In this document: positions 1 through 10,722 of the stretch, piece by piece | Position numbering within the stretch: position 1 is the first letter of the stretch | Layout: each line of letters opens with the position of its first letter | Assembly (NCBI GenBank): GCA_963675135.1 | Contig: OY776121.1 | Location: forward strand, 67,906,265 to 67,970,264 | Source: Galeopsis tetrahit | Taxonomy: Eukaryota; Streptophyta; Magnoliopsida; Lamiales; Lamiaceae | Reading direction: 5' to 3' | DNA: 64,000 nucleotides | Notes under the pieces: generated by a model | Told to the model about the DNA's origin: nothing | Database searches by the model: none | Seen by the model: only the letters and a program-made list of their open reading frames with translations | Translations under genes and position numbers: made by a program

Positions 1-90
1 TGAATTTGTTTTTTCATGAATCGACGCTGTGTTAGAGTCCCCCTTTGCATCAACCAGTTGTTTTTTCATTCAATCCATTTCAGTCCGCAG

Positions 91-2951
91 TCATTCGATC
101 AACTTCCTTAGCTCTTCATTTTCCCTCGTCAACCGCTCACTCTTTGATTCTGCAATACACAACTTCTCAAGATTATCTATTTTGGCTAAGTTATCCGGAT
201 TTCTGTAAATCTGAGTTGGTGTTGGAACAGTATATTCTTCTATACGTCTTTCCAACTCCATTTTTTCCAATTTTAGTCGCTCAATTATATTTTCCTTATT
301 CTTTAACTCAGCTTCGTACTTCTGCATTTCAGTCTGAAATCCCCTTGATGCATTCTGCATTTCACTGGAAATCTTATCCATGTCATTATTGTTTGTAGGG
401 AGAGATTCATTATCCATGGGGAAACCTTCATCAACTCGCCTAACAAGGCTCCTAGAAACTTCGTCTTGATTTCCAGTGCATGCCCCCCTGATCATATCTT
501 CGACAAACCCAACCCCTCCTGAACTGAGATCCACCATAACCTTAGCGATCTGAACTGTAGCAACTCTTTGGGGTGTATGATACTGGCTCATACCAATACT
601 GAATGATGGTCCATTAAGAGCTCTGAAAGTCGACTTTTCGCCCCTGAATTCTCCACCATCATCTCGCATTGTACACAAACCATAAGCAGTTTCACTCTCC
701 TTTTCTCCACTGCATCCCTCTCCAGAATATCGCATTGTACTAAAAGAATCCATATTAAACGAAGATTGATTTGGTTGCCCTGTTTTCTCCAACTTTTCAG
801 ATTGATTTGCTTGCTCTGTTTTTTCCAACTTTTCAGTATCCTTTTCAACATCCTTATTTGAGCCAATACCAACAACATATTCAACCTCTGATGAATCTTC
901 AGGTTCATCTTCAATTTTCCTCAACTCAGAAACTGTCCTAAGTTTTGTCTTCTCGTCCGACGTTGCTTTCAACAATATCTTTCGAACCTAACATTATTAT
1001 ATTTCAAAATGCCCCGAGTTAAATGTTCTTAGATTTGGGGAGATTAAATATCATTTTAACAAAATAAAATGTTAATTGATTACCTTTATATCTCGAGATA
1101 GCTTCAACTTCTTAACCACCGAATTCATCTTGTTTAAATCCCATTTTAGAAATCGTGGGAATGCAGATTTATGCACGGGCTTCAACAAGGATGCATGCTC
1201 GCATAACCAGAACTGTCGTATACTCAAATGAAGAAAAATTGTAATGATTACTGAAAAAATATATATATGTAACGATATTAAATATAGAGTTATTCGAGTC
1301 TTACAGGAAGTAGGACAGCACACCCTCCAACTTTAAGATTCTTGGTTCTTCCCAATTGCTTACTCAACATCTCAACAATTAACATTGACCAATCATGTAG
1401 GCAAATCTCATTGAAATTCTCTAAACAGCAACTTATATGCGTAGAGACTGAACAATTCTTATTGGTACAAAACAGAATAGCCATCATGTAACAACACAAC
1501 AGACGAGCAACGTCCTTATAGCTATCACGGTCATGCTTGCTCGAAACAACGGTCAACTTTGAGAGTATGAGTTTCTTATACATCACAAAATTAGAATCTG
1601 AAACTTTATCTAGGTCCGCTGAGAAACATCTACGAACCCAAACTGGAATATTGTAATCTTTTTCTTTTAAAGGTATAGGTTTGCTCCCACAGCTAATACC
1701 AAATATAAGTTGGGCATCCCTCCTATTTAATTGAAGAACTTCTCCACCAATAAAGAAAGATTCAGAATCAACATCAAAACATTTGATTATTTGTCTAATT
1801 GCGCTCTCATGTTTTCTCGACCTCTCTAACAAGCTTTCAAAATTCTCCCCATATATACTTTCAAAAAACAGCCAAAACGGAGTCTTTTTAATATATTTTT
1901 TGTGATTGTCATCAAGTTTCAGGCCATTCACTTCCTTAATCAAAGTTCGTAGATTGGATCGATAATAAGTTTCTCTTTTGTTAACCTGTATCCGACCTGC
2001 AACCCAACCCACGCATATCAATTTATCCAAAAATTCAATTTGAAATCTTTTAAATAACCAAAACAATTATTCGGCTTGACTCGTTTACTCATCATCGAAC
2101 AATCTTCTTCACTGCTTGTATCAGTTGTAGACTCGTTAAGGACGTCATTATTTTATCTATCCATAGATAACGAATCATTTTCTGTTATGCGATATCACAC
2201 AAATGATATGTCAATATATCGTTATTAAGAAAATTCTACGTTGAACTTATGTAATGTCCTAAAAAGAATTGTAAGCATGTACCGGTTGAAGATTCATCAG
2301 AGGTAGAATTCTCAAGTTCATCGCATTTCTTGTGCTTTTTGAAAACATCTTGAGATTCTGCACTCTCTACAACATCCAAAAACAAAATGGTCATAAAAAA
2401 AGGCACAACATGAAATCAAAAATGATGATGAAAAAGGCTATGAATATCCAAAACTTGTTTCCTTTTAAAACCTTATAAAAATAAGTTTTATTCACCTGAT
2501 TTTGAGATGCTCGATGATGAATAATTCATTGCAGGTCCTTTTCCTAACCAAAAAAAAGATAAATGACTCATGAAAAAAAAAAATTAAATTTGAACTTTGA
2601 TCTTTTTTCTACAAACCTTTTTTCCTATGTCGTACATGATCGTCATTTCTTCCCTTTCGTTTACTTGTTCTCAAGTTAAATAGAAAATTTCAGAAAACAA
2701 GATTTCCATATAAAAATCCTTCACTACATGAATGAAATAAGCAAGGAAAAAAACATTTCATATTACCCAGGTTGGAAAAACCCTTTTTAGGGTATGATTT
2801 GTTATCCCGTTTTGATTTCTTCACCGGACCCATGGTTGCTTTCCCTCGGACCTTCCAAATTTTTTGAAACAACAGATACGTCGATCAAGATCACGCGTAA
2901 AAACAAAAATATTCTGCGATTATAAACAAAAATTACCTTCCTCAAATTCAT
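91..2951 (-). CDS. Multi-exon hypothetical protein with DUF1985/plant-mobile-like domain and C-terminal coiled coil
   Basis: Function unknown. The central exon (about 2066-1305) encodes a region with TPFWLFFE and GGEVLQLNRRDAQLIFGI. It is spliced via GTAAGA to an exon (about 1226-1081) beginning IRQFWLCEHASLL. This arrangement resembles the DUF1985/plant-mobile domains found alone or with Ulp1-like proteases in plant genomes and transposons; no protease is visible here. The last exon (about 985-91) carries two EKLEKT repeats and ends in a charged coiled coil (KENIIERLKLEKMELERR, RLTRENEELRKLIE). Small basic and acidic N-terminal exons are visible near 2951-2937, 2851-2767, to 2617, 2543-2496 and 2366-2283; the last three join in one consistent frame. 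The joins of exon 2 to 3 and of the exon before 2066 do not resolve in phase. The gene may therefore be decaying or mis-split. Start ATG at 2951 is tentative. Domain naming is by resemblance only. Confidence 0.5.
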
Positions 2952-2960
2952 GGCTTTAGA

Positions 2961-3171
2961 AGAAAACCAAGCTCCAAGAATCCCCAAATCCTAAAGCTTT
3001 AGAAGAAACCCAAGCTCCAACAACTCCCCAAATGCGTTGCTTTCGAAAATTTTGAGTGTATGTCAAAAACCAAGCTCCAAGAATCCCCAACTCCTAAATC
3101 TTTACAAGAAACCCAAGCTCCAAGAACTCCCCAAATGAATCCCCTTCGAAAATTTTGAGTGTATGTCAAAA
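2961..3171. repeat. Two-copy tandem repeat, ~102 bp period, at the 5' end of the DUF1985-like gene
   Basis: Two head-to-tail copies share CAAGCTCCAAGAATCCCCAA, then an AAGCTCCAA-AACTCCCCAAATG block, then TTTCGAAAATTTTGAGTG. GCTCCAAGAA begins at 2971 and again at 3073, giving a 102-bp period. The proximal copy abuts the first exon, so this is a duplication of 5' leader or promoter sequence. Confidence 0.8.
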
Positions 3172-4606
3172 AGTAAATGTCTAATCAAATTAAAGTGGCG
3201 TATTTTCCCAAACAGAGAAAAAATCGTACACCTCATAGCTTCACTGTTTGCATGTTGGGAAAAGTAAGGGTAAAATGGGCAAATTCCACATAAATGCGTA
3301 TCTGTTTACTAGAATTTCTAATGAGAGTCTTAGTTGCTATATTTTGCCCAAATACATACCTAATAGTGGATTGCCCTTATAAATACTCAAAATCCCAAAA
3401 TCAAGTACAAAAAATGAAAAGTAAAATAATAATGTATCCCTTTCTTTTGCATACAAAATTAATTAATTTTGAGGAGATCTCACAACTCTTTTTTTTTCTT
3501 CCCTTTTTTTTATTTTTTTTTATTTTACTACTAGTACTAGTTTCTCCACTTCAATCAGTAAGATGACAAGTGTGATGTTAATCTCTTTATTGAAATATAA
3601 AATCTAGAATTTTACAAAAAAAAATATAATGAAACGCCTAAATTGTCCACTCATCAATTAATTGGTGACGAAAATATATTAATGTGTTTTCCTTCAACAA
3701 TATATATATATATTTTTTTTTTTATAATAATAAATGAAGTTATTAAATCATTAATGGTAGATAAATACGGAGTATAAATTTAAATTTAATAATAATTATT
3801 AAAATTATATTTGAATTCATGATTGGAAGATAAATAAAAAAAAAATATTTATATAAATAATTTTTAAAGTTGATTCTACCTATTAACTAATCATACATTC
3901 AAATATATTGTGCAATATTGATTAATCTAAATAGATGCATATTGGTTATTGAAATAATCTAAATATAAATATTCTAAGTAATAAATTAGATCATTAACTA
4001 GAGACAAATAAAATTATATTTGAGAATTGAAATGTTAAGTGGAAGAGAAATAATGTCATTAAATAAAGTAGACAAGAAAATAAAGAGAACATCAAAAAAT
4101 TTGAGTGCAGACAGATTTATATTTGAACTTTGACCAAAATGTGTCATAAGTCCAATTGAGTTACATGTCCATTATTATAAAGGTCAAAGTCAAGACCTGG
4201 GTTTTTTTTTTTTTTTTAATAGAGGGTTTACCGGATCATAAAATAAAATTATTGAGATTTGATCTTCAAATCAATGCGGATCATCATAGTATCGCCGTCC
4301 ACTCCAATCGTGAGAAGAGAAAAGACGAGTGTTTTTTTACCTTAAAAGATGTTCAAGTCTCCAATATTTAAACGAGACAACTCCACACTAAGGTGTTTCA
4401 TGTCAAGAATAGGAAACAAAATAAATAGACAAAATTCCACTAAATACAAAATTATGTATACACTCGAGGAGCCCGTAAGACCCTGGTATGTTTACTCTAC
4501 ATACAAAATTATTTATACACTCACTTTGTAACTTTATTTAATTGTATGGACAATTAAAAGATGTTAATACATATTCAGCAATTCTGTTGGTTTGAAGTAG
4601 ATGAGA
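3172..4606. other. Intergenic, AT-rich; no gene seen
   Basis: AT-rich spacer with poly-T runs (3488-3530, 3710-3725, 4200-4217) and a small direct repeat (TACAAAATTAT, then TATACACTC, near 4446 and 4501). The short open frames have no recognisable content. Confidence 0.6.
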
Positions 4607-7051
4607 TTACCCCACATGAGATGATGAAAAAGATGATATCAGTGCTGAAGATTGAAGCATCCCCAAAGGAGGAGGTGGTTTATCCACATCACTAATCCCT
4701 TCAATCATCTGTACCACTTTCCCCATCGTCGGCCTAATCAACGGTTGTTCTTGAATGCACCAGAAGCTCACTCGAACGAGCCTCATCGCCTGAGTCATAT
4801 CTATATCGTCCTCCATAAGCTTCGGATCAAGAACCGCCCCAATGTTCCCCTTCTCAAACTCGTCATATGCCCACAATGAAAACTTCTTGTTACTCGTCTC
4901 AGGAGAAACCTCGAAGTTCCTCCTCCCACTTACGATCTCCAACAACACCATCCCGAAGCTATAAACATCAGCCTTTGAAGTTATTGCAAGATTCGCGAGC
5001 CATTCTGGAGCTAAGTACCCTCTAGTACCCCTCACTGTTATCAAGCTTCGATGCCTATGATCGTTCAAATTCATGAGACGTGCAAGGCCAAAATCAGAAA
5101 TTCTTGCTTTGTAATTCTCGTCCAATAGTATGTTTTCGGGCTTTATATCACAATGAAGAATGCAATCACGACACTCCTCGTGCAAGTACGTGATCCCCTT
5201 CCCCGTCCCCAACGCAATGTGGTACCTTGATGGAGTAAAAGGATCCAGAAACAATAAAAATATAATACTATAAATTATTAATAATAATAGTAGTAATAAG
5301 ACAAAATGAATTGTATCATACCTTTGCGCCCAATTCAAGTATTTCCCACCCGATGATTCTTGTCCGGAGAAGAGGAAGCTGTCGAGAGATCCGTTTTTCA
5401 TGAACTCGTAAACGAGCAGCCTATGCTTACCTTCTGAGCAAAAACCAATCAATCTCACCAAGTTTAAATGATGAGTACTACTAATGGTTGCTACCTCCAT
5501 TCTGAACTGCTTCTCTCCTTGCCCTATCCCCTCAAGCCTTTTCACAGCAACCACCAATTTGTTCGTCAAAATGCCCATATAAACACACCCGAACCCCCCC
5601 TCTCCGAGCTTTTCCTTGAACTCACTTGTCGCACGCTGAAGCTCCTTGTACGAAAACTGGACAGGAACGCCAGACGCATAGTCTGAAAACGAGTACTGAG
5701 ACACTAAACTGTCGTACCTTGGCTTAGTCCGATAGTACAACCACAATACACCACCAACCAAAAAGACTAATAACAAACTGCTCCCAAGAACTATAACAGC
5801 AATCTTCAAACCTCCAGATCGCTCATCGCCTTTTCTTGAAGAAATCGGAGTATTAGGCGTAACAGGTTCACAGACTTTCACATAAGATGTACTAGTAAGT
5901 GTAGGAGACTTATAACCACTTATAAAACCCGATCTTTTCATGTAGCAACCGCCCGTTCCATCAGCTAAAGAAGTCGAAGCTACACATGGAGAATCAGTGA
6001 GACAGTTGAATCTACAAGCTATAATACTTGCAGTGTAGAAATCTGAATCAATTTCAGGAGGGAAGGTCAAGAAAAGAGTACTGTTCATAGACAAAATTGC
6101 TGTTTGACAAGATTGAATCCCGACCGTCCTCTTGCAACCTCGTCTGCTATTATTCTCATCAATTAAATCAAAGTTCTGAGAAGGGCATTCACAGATTGGA
6201 TCAATGCTCTTATCATCGTACCCACAGACACCGAAAGGCCCACAAAACCCAAAAACCATACATTGATCACTCACAGCCGTCCATCTTGTAATCTTGCTTC
6301 CTCTGCCATTACTAACTGCAGAGCTATACATTCTCATATTTCCATCACACTCCAATTTCACAAACCTCAGAGGATTATCACTAACTTCACCATAGTCAGA
6401 ACCTCGAGCCATGATTATCGAGCTTGAAAGTGACGGATCAGAGAGAGATAATATCCCTACCGATTGCATACCTAAGCTTGGCGAAGTCACATTTAGCTTA
6501 CCAGTTGTGTTTATACCAAAAGATGTATAATAAATTACAGAGTTGTTCCACTGCAGAGAGATTTCCCCTGATCTTGATAGGCGAAACGAGTATAATCCAC
6601 ATCGTAGGATATTATCAACGGTGAAATTTTGATCAGGGAGAATGGTATCACTAGGGTTATCAAAAGTTGTCCATTTAGATAGATTTCCATTTTTTAGCAC
6701 AAAATTACCTGAATTCTCAAGTGAAGCAGAATTGATACCTTGTCCAGAAGTGTTGGACTGCCACACCAGGCGTCTCTCCCCGGTGACGAGCTGGAGGTTT
6801 CCGTCTGGGAGGAAGCGGAGAGAGGCGGAGGAATCCACAGGATCACTGCCGGCTTTCCAGATAGGAATGCCGTTGTAGGTGATGGCAGCGAAGTATGTGT
6901 TGTCGGATTCATGAATGAAGGAAAGGATGAAAGACTTGTTGGGAGAAGTCCATGATTGTTGCTGATTTGAGGCAAAGAGTGATGATCCTGGAAGTATATC
7001 CTGTGCTGTAGTTGAAGTTGCTATGAACAAGATTATGATGAGCTGCAACAT
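4607..7051 (-). CDS. G-type lectin S-receptor-like serine/threonine protein kinase
   Basis: Plasma-membrane receptor kinase with a mannose-lectin-like ectodomain; ligand unknown. From the Met at 7051 the order is: signal peptide (LQLIIILFIATSTTA), bulb-lectin domain, S-locus/EGF-like cysteine region (CMVFGFCGPFGVCGY), PAN-like cysteine region, one membrane helix (IAVIVLGSSLLLVFLVGG, near residue 420), then a kinase domain. The kinase has LGEGGFGCVY, VAVKRLE, HCDIKPEN, DFGLARL and APEWL; the non-RD HCD form is usual in this subfamily. An upstream ATG at 7123 would add 24 residues, but the inner Met gives a standard signal peptide. One intron (5321-5226) interrupts the kinase between QR and YHIALG, and removing it restores the family sequence. 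Spliced length is about 782 residues. It closely resembles the Arabidopsis At1g34300 type (recalled, not searched). Confidence 0.92.
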   Translation of the reverse strand: MLQLIIILFIATSTTAQDILPGSSLFASNQQQSWTSPNKSFILSFIHESDNTYFAAITYNGIPIWKAGSDPVDSSASLRFLPDGNLQLVTGERRLVWQSNTSGQGINSASLENSGNFVLKNGNLSKWTTFDNPSDTILPDQNFTVDNILRCGLYSFRLSRSGEISLQWNNSVIYYTSFGINTTGKLNVTSPSLGMQSVGILSLSDPSLSSSIIMARGSDYGEVSDNPLRFVKLECDGNMRMYSSAVSNGRGSKITRWTAVSDQCMVFGFCGPFGVCGYDDKSIDPICECPSQNFDLIDENNSRRGCKRTVGIQSCQTAILSMNSTLFLTFPPEIDSDFYTASIIACRFNCLTDSPCVASTSLADGTGGCYMKRSGFISGYKSPTLTSTSYVKVCEPVTPNTPISSRKGDERSGGLKIAVIVLGSSLLLVFLVGGVLWLYYRTKPRYDSLVSQYSFSDYASGVPVQFSYKELQRATSEFKEKLGEGGFGCVYMGILTNKLVVAVKRLEGIGQGEKQFRMEVATISSTHHLNLVRLIGFCSEGKHRLLVYEFMKNGSLDSFLFSGQESSGGKYLNWAQRYDTIHFVLLLLLLLIIYSIIFLLFLDPFTPSRYHIALGTGKGITYLHEECRDCILHCDIKPENILLDENYKARISDFGLARLMNLNDHRHRSLITVRGTRGYLAPEWLANLAITSKADVYSFGMVLLEIVSGRRNFEVSPETSNKKFSLWAYDEFEKGNIGAVLDPKLMEDDIDMTQAMRLVRVSFWCIQEQPLIRPTMGKVVQMIEGISDVDKPPPPLGMLQSSALISSFSSSHVG
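5226..5321 (-). other. 96-nt stop-free, phase-neutral intron in the lectin kinase gene
   Basis: The minus strand reads CAAAG|GTATGATAC at the donor and CCATCAAG|GTACC at the acceptor. Joining gives CAAAGGTACCACATTGCG (QRYHIA), the normal kinase sequence. The intron is 32 codons with no stop. Retention would insert a very hydrophobic stretch (HFVLLLLLLLIIYSIIFLLF) into the kinase N-lobe/C-lobe junction. Confidence 0.88.
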
Positions 7052-7123
7052 ATTCAATGATTGTGTCGAATTTTCACTTTTTTCGAATTTCTGGCTGATA
7101 CAGAGTACAAGAATCAGTAACAT

Positions 7124-7655
7124 AAGCAGATAATGAATTATTTGTAAGAAGACAAATTGTACATCTGCAAGAGATATTTTACAAGAGGTACTAAAATGGA
7201 TCCAAATAGAAAAGGGAGAACCTATTGTCCAATTAGAAGTGACAAAGGCACTAGTGATCCACCTACCTTAGTACAATAAGGTATAGTTATTGATCATTTT
7301 CTTTTCTCAACATAGGAAGAAAGTAAATGCATGAAACCCCAGTTAATTATTTAAATTCTACAAGAGGATGATTAATCATGCTGGGATTTTGAATTTTCAA
7401 TTGTTTATTTGAGAAGAGAACCTCAACTTTCAAAAGATGGGTCCACTTTGGACCTGTAAACAGATGCCAAATTTTAAATAATAATAATAAATGAAACAAG
7501 GTCTTTTAATGGTTGTTAGTGACTAAACAATCACTTTCTTGGTAAATTATTTTCCTGGGGGTAGACCTCATGATAAGACAAGAAAATGAGTTGAACCAAA
7601 TTGAATTTAGTATTTGTGGACATTAATAAAAACAGGGATATATAGTTCAAATGTG
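7124..7655. other. Upstream region of the lectin kinase gene; no gene seen
   Basis: AT-rich, non-coding sequence expected to contain the promoter of the minus-strand kinase gene. No unambiguous TATA box or other regulatory site was identified. Confidence 0.5.
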
Positions 7656-7832
7656 ATACAGTAAAATGTAAATACAAATCATTTTGGCTCTCAAGAATTT
7701 CTATCTAACCTACAATCTACATGCTACACTAATAAACCACATGCCTCTAAAACCTAGGAACAGAGAGAAAATTCAAAACCTCTGTTTCAAGAATTACATA
7801 AAAATGAAAGATTTTCCCTGTTTCAAACTCAT
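7656..7832. repeat. Direct duplication of the PPR gene 3' flank, distal copy
   Basis: About 175 bp matching 8154-8310: ATACAGTAAAATGTAAAT, then TCTAACCTACAATC, ACATGCTACACTAA, CACATGCCTCTA, CAGAGAGAA, CTCTGTTTCAAGAATTAC and TTTCAAACTCAT, in the same order, with small indels and substitutions. Further shared sequence (TTCAAGAAACCAAA) follows in both. Confidence 0.85.
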
Positions 7833-8153
7833 ACATAAAAGTTCATAAACTTCAAGAAACCAAATCACTAGCAAATGGAATCAGAGGCATTTTATGCAAA
7901 TGGAATATCATTATCCCATACATATATCATCTTATTCTAAAAGAATCATCAAGAGTCAAATATGTAGTAAATAACATCACAAATTAACGCGTAATGTATT
8001 AAAATTAATAGAACATGCTCCTCTTTACACTTCTATTTTTATCGAATCTAGTACTTGAGTAATGTTTTTAAGGTGATCATGATCAAGGTGCAATTTTCCA
8101 AGGATTTACAGTTTTTTTTTTTTATAATTTAATAATGAATGATATCTCATGCC

Positions 8154-8310
8154 ATACAGTATAATGTAAATAATGTCACTCTATCTAACCTACAATCCAC
8201 ATGCTACACTAAAGCCACATGCCTCTAGGCCTAGAAACAGAGAGAATATTCAAAAACTCTGTTTCAAGAATTACACAAAAAATGAAAGATTTTCTCTGTT
8301 TCAAACTCAT
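8154..8310. repeat. Direct duplication of the PPR gene 3' flank, proximal copy
   Basis: This copy is immediately 3' of the PPR stop codon (minus strand) and probably lies in its 3' untranslated region. It is about 500 bp from the sister copy at 7656-7832. Confidence 0.85.
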
Positions 8311-8334
8311 TGGAATATATTAGTCTCTAACCTT

Positions 8335-10167
8335 CTACCTAATGGCATTCAAGAAACCAAAACACAATACATTTCTGAGTTGTGGCACAGCATTCATAAT
8401 CATTTCCTGTAAGTCATCGTCTCGTTGTAGCTTATCCAGTAACAAGGATACATTAGCTGAATCAGCAGAGAAACCCCTTTTGTACATTTCCTCCAAGAAT
8501 GGCATTGCTTTGTACACTTCATTTCTCTTTAGCAACATCCACACAATAACATTGAATGTCTTACTATCAGGAATACAACCCCTTTTTTCCATTTCAAAAA
8601 ACAAATCTTTCCCCTCTTCGTCGAGTCCTTCGAGGAAAAGTGAGCCAATGATCATCGTATATATTTTAACATTGGGTTGCAAACCTTTGCAAGGAAGTTG
8701 GTCCAAAAGAATATGTTTTGCAGCATCAACTCTTCCAGCTTTGCACAAACCATCGATGAGCGTGCCATATGTGACTATATCAGGTTTAACACCTCTTTCT
8801 TCCATCATACTCAGCAACGAAAACGCTTCATCAATCTTCTGATTTTGGCATAAACCATCCAAAAATATATTATAAGCATCTAAATCAGGAGATATGTGGC
8901 GAGCTTCCATATCCTCGAAAAGCTTCAACCCATCAGCATATCTACCTACACGAAATAATCCATGTATCATGGTGCTATAAGAAACTACTGTATGCTTTAA
9001 ACCCATACGTTGAATCTCATTAAAAAGACACCATGCTTCATCAAGATTACCATTCTTGCAATATCCATTGATCAAACTAATATAGTTGATGATGTCATGC
9101 TTAAGGCCCCTCTTTATAGTTGAATCAAACATTTCTTTTGCTTTAATCATTTGCCCTCGTAAAGAGTACCCATGTATCATAGCACTGCATGTGAAAATGT
9201 TGGGACGAACATTGATTCGTACCATAAGATCAAACATATCCTCGGCTTCTTTCATCATTCCTTGCTTGCAAAACGCATCCACCAATATAGTAAAAGTAAT
9301 CACATTTGGAGGTATCTTGAGATGAACCATTTCAACTAATAATAAGTATTTCACCTCGTTCCATCTGCAAGAACTGCACAGGCCTTGAATGATCGAACTG
9401 TAAGTAAAAACATTTGGCGAAATACCCTTGTCAACCATCTTAGATAGGAGGTGAAGAGCATCATCAACCATACCATCGCTGCACAAACCATCAATTACAA
9501 CGCTGTAAGAATAAACATTGGGTTTGTAACTATTTTTTTCCAACACCTGAAGCAAATCAAGGGCAGAACGAGATTTTCCTGCTTTGCAGGTACCGTTCAT
9601 CACAGTTAGGATCATAACATCATCGAGTTCACACAGTTTCAAATTCATAACCTTTATGAGAAAATTTTCAGCTTCAGCAACTTTGTTAACTAAATACAGC
9701 CCTTTCAGCAGAGTGCTGAAAGTCCGAGCATTTGGTTCATAACCAAGCTTGAAGAAGCTCCCCATTATAGAAAAAGCAAAATCTACCTGCTTCAGATGGC
9801 AACAGCAATTGATTGCAATATTCATTGCGTAGTCAGTTACTCCTACACCCAGTTGACGCATTTCGTCGAACACGTTGAGGGCAACATGGTATTCCTCCAT
9901 CTTGGTAATAACACTCAATAAATTGGCGTATACGCGATCAGAAGGTTGTGGCGACATGATTACCATTTCCCGAAACAAGCGAATAGCATCATTTGCTCCA
10001 CGAATCGAACTGAAATCTATTGTGGGAACGCGTGAAAAGCGCCTCTTTTCAAGACCGAGATTATGAGATTGGGCGGCGGTAAATCCTCTACGAATCAGCA
10101 GAATAGCAGCAGAACGAGAGGCCTTTCGCATCATCTTTTTCCATAGATTATGCGAAGAGAGATCCAA
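8335..10167 (-). CDS. P-class pentatricopeptide repeat protein, RFL-like, likely mitochondrial
   Basis: Intronless, 610 residues. The N-terminus (MMRKASRSAAILLIRRGF) is basic and Ser/Arg-rich like a mitochondrial transit peptide. An alternative start is the Met pair at residues 12-13. From about residue 60 the protein is a string of roughly fourteen 35-residue PPR motifs, e.g. NVYSYSVVIDGLCSDGMVDD, NVITFTILVDAFCKQGMM, DIVTYGTLIDGLCKAGRV. No E, DYW, LAGLIDADG or SMR domain follows, so it is P-class. The LCK/LC repeats with TYSSIIQGLC and TFTILVDAFCK resemble the restorer-of-fertility-like clade. That clade binds organelle transcripts to guide processing or block translation; the target here cannot be read from the sequence. 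The ORF is intact. Confidence 0.92.
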   Translation of the reverse strand: MDLSSHNLWKKMMRKASRSAAILLIRRGFTAAQSHNLGLEKRRFSRVPTIDFSSIRGANDAIRLFREMVIMSPQPSDRVYANLLSVITKMEEYHVALNVFDEMRQLGVGVTDYAMNIAINCCCHLKQVDFAFSIMGSFFKLGYEPNARTFSTLLKGLYLVNKVAEAENFLIKVMNLKLCELDDVMILTVMNGTCKAGKSRSALDLLQVLEKNSYKPNVYSYSVVIDGLCSDGMVDDALHLLSKMVDKGISPNVFTYSSIIQGLCSSCRWNEVKYLLLVEMVHLKIPPNVITFTILVDAFCKQGMMKEAEDMFDLMVRINVRPNIFTCSAMIHGYSLRGQMIKAKEMFDSTIKRGLKHDIINYISLINGYCKNGNLDEAWCLFNEIQRMGLKHTVVSYSTMIHGLFRVGRYADGLKLFEDMEARHISPDLDAYNIFLDGLCQNQKIDEAFSLLSMMEERGVKPDIVTYGTLIDGLCKAGRVDAAKHILLDQLPCKGLQPNVKIYTMIIGSLFLEGLDEEGKDLFFEMEKRGCIPDSKTFNVIVWMLLKRNEVYKAMPFLEEMYKRGFSADSANVSLLLDKLQRDDDLQEMIMNAVPQLRNVLCFGFLNAIR

Positions 10168-10722
10168 GAATATAGAGTTTAATGTGAGTTGAATCAGGAA
10201 GTTTGAGAAGTAGTAGATTCTCTGTGATGGAATGAACTACAGCTCGCCCCTCCGGTGTGATTCTTGACACAGAATGGGCCTTCATGGGCCCTTATATCAA
10301 AACTTAGGTATTCTTATTTTCATCTTCAACTTTGTTATATACACTTCCTTTTATATATTTTTATTTTTAGTTTAGTATATTCAATTATGTTTAATTATGC
10401 TTAAAACAAAAATAAAAAATCACATTTAAAAACATACTCAGTTGTGTGTATATTAAATAATTGAAAGAAAGATACATTATTTGTAATTCAATCTGAACTC
10501 ATTGAAATATACGAGTTTGACTATAAATATCTCAATGTATTTAGCAAATTGAGCATTAATAATAGATACATTATCTCAAAAAATCATAATTTTCTTCCCT
10601 TCTCTATCATTTGTACAATCACTTTCTCTCCTTCTCTCTTTTTCATTTATTCAGTCCCCAATCCCGACACCGCCCCTTGCCTTACCTCCCGCATCGTCGC
10701 CCTCCCTGGCTCCCTGCCACTA
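10168..10722. other. Intergenic upstream of the PPR gene
   Basis: AT-rich to about 10,650, then C-rich (CCCCAATCCCGACACCGCCC) up to the MITE. No gene seen; it should hold the PPR promoter. Confidence 0.5.

Noticed and set aside
45..398. Plus-strand ORF opposite the DUF1985-like gene
   Set aside because: Antisense shadow of the coiled-coil exon; no family resemblance.
6694..6975. Additional minus-strand protein inside the lectin kinase region
   Set aside because: Alternative-frame shadow of the lectin domain.
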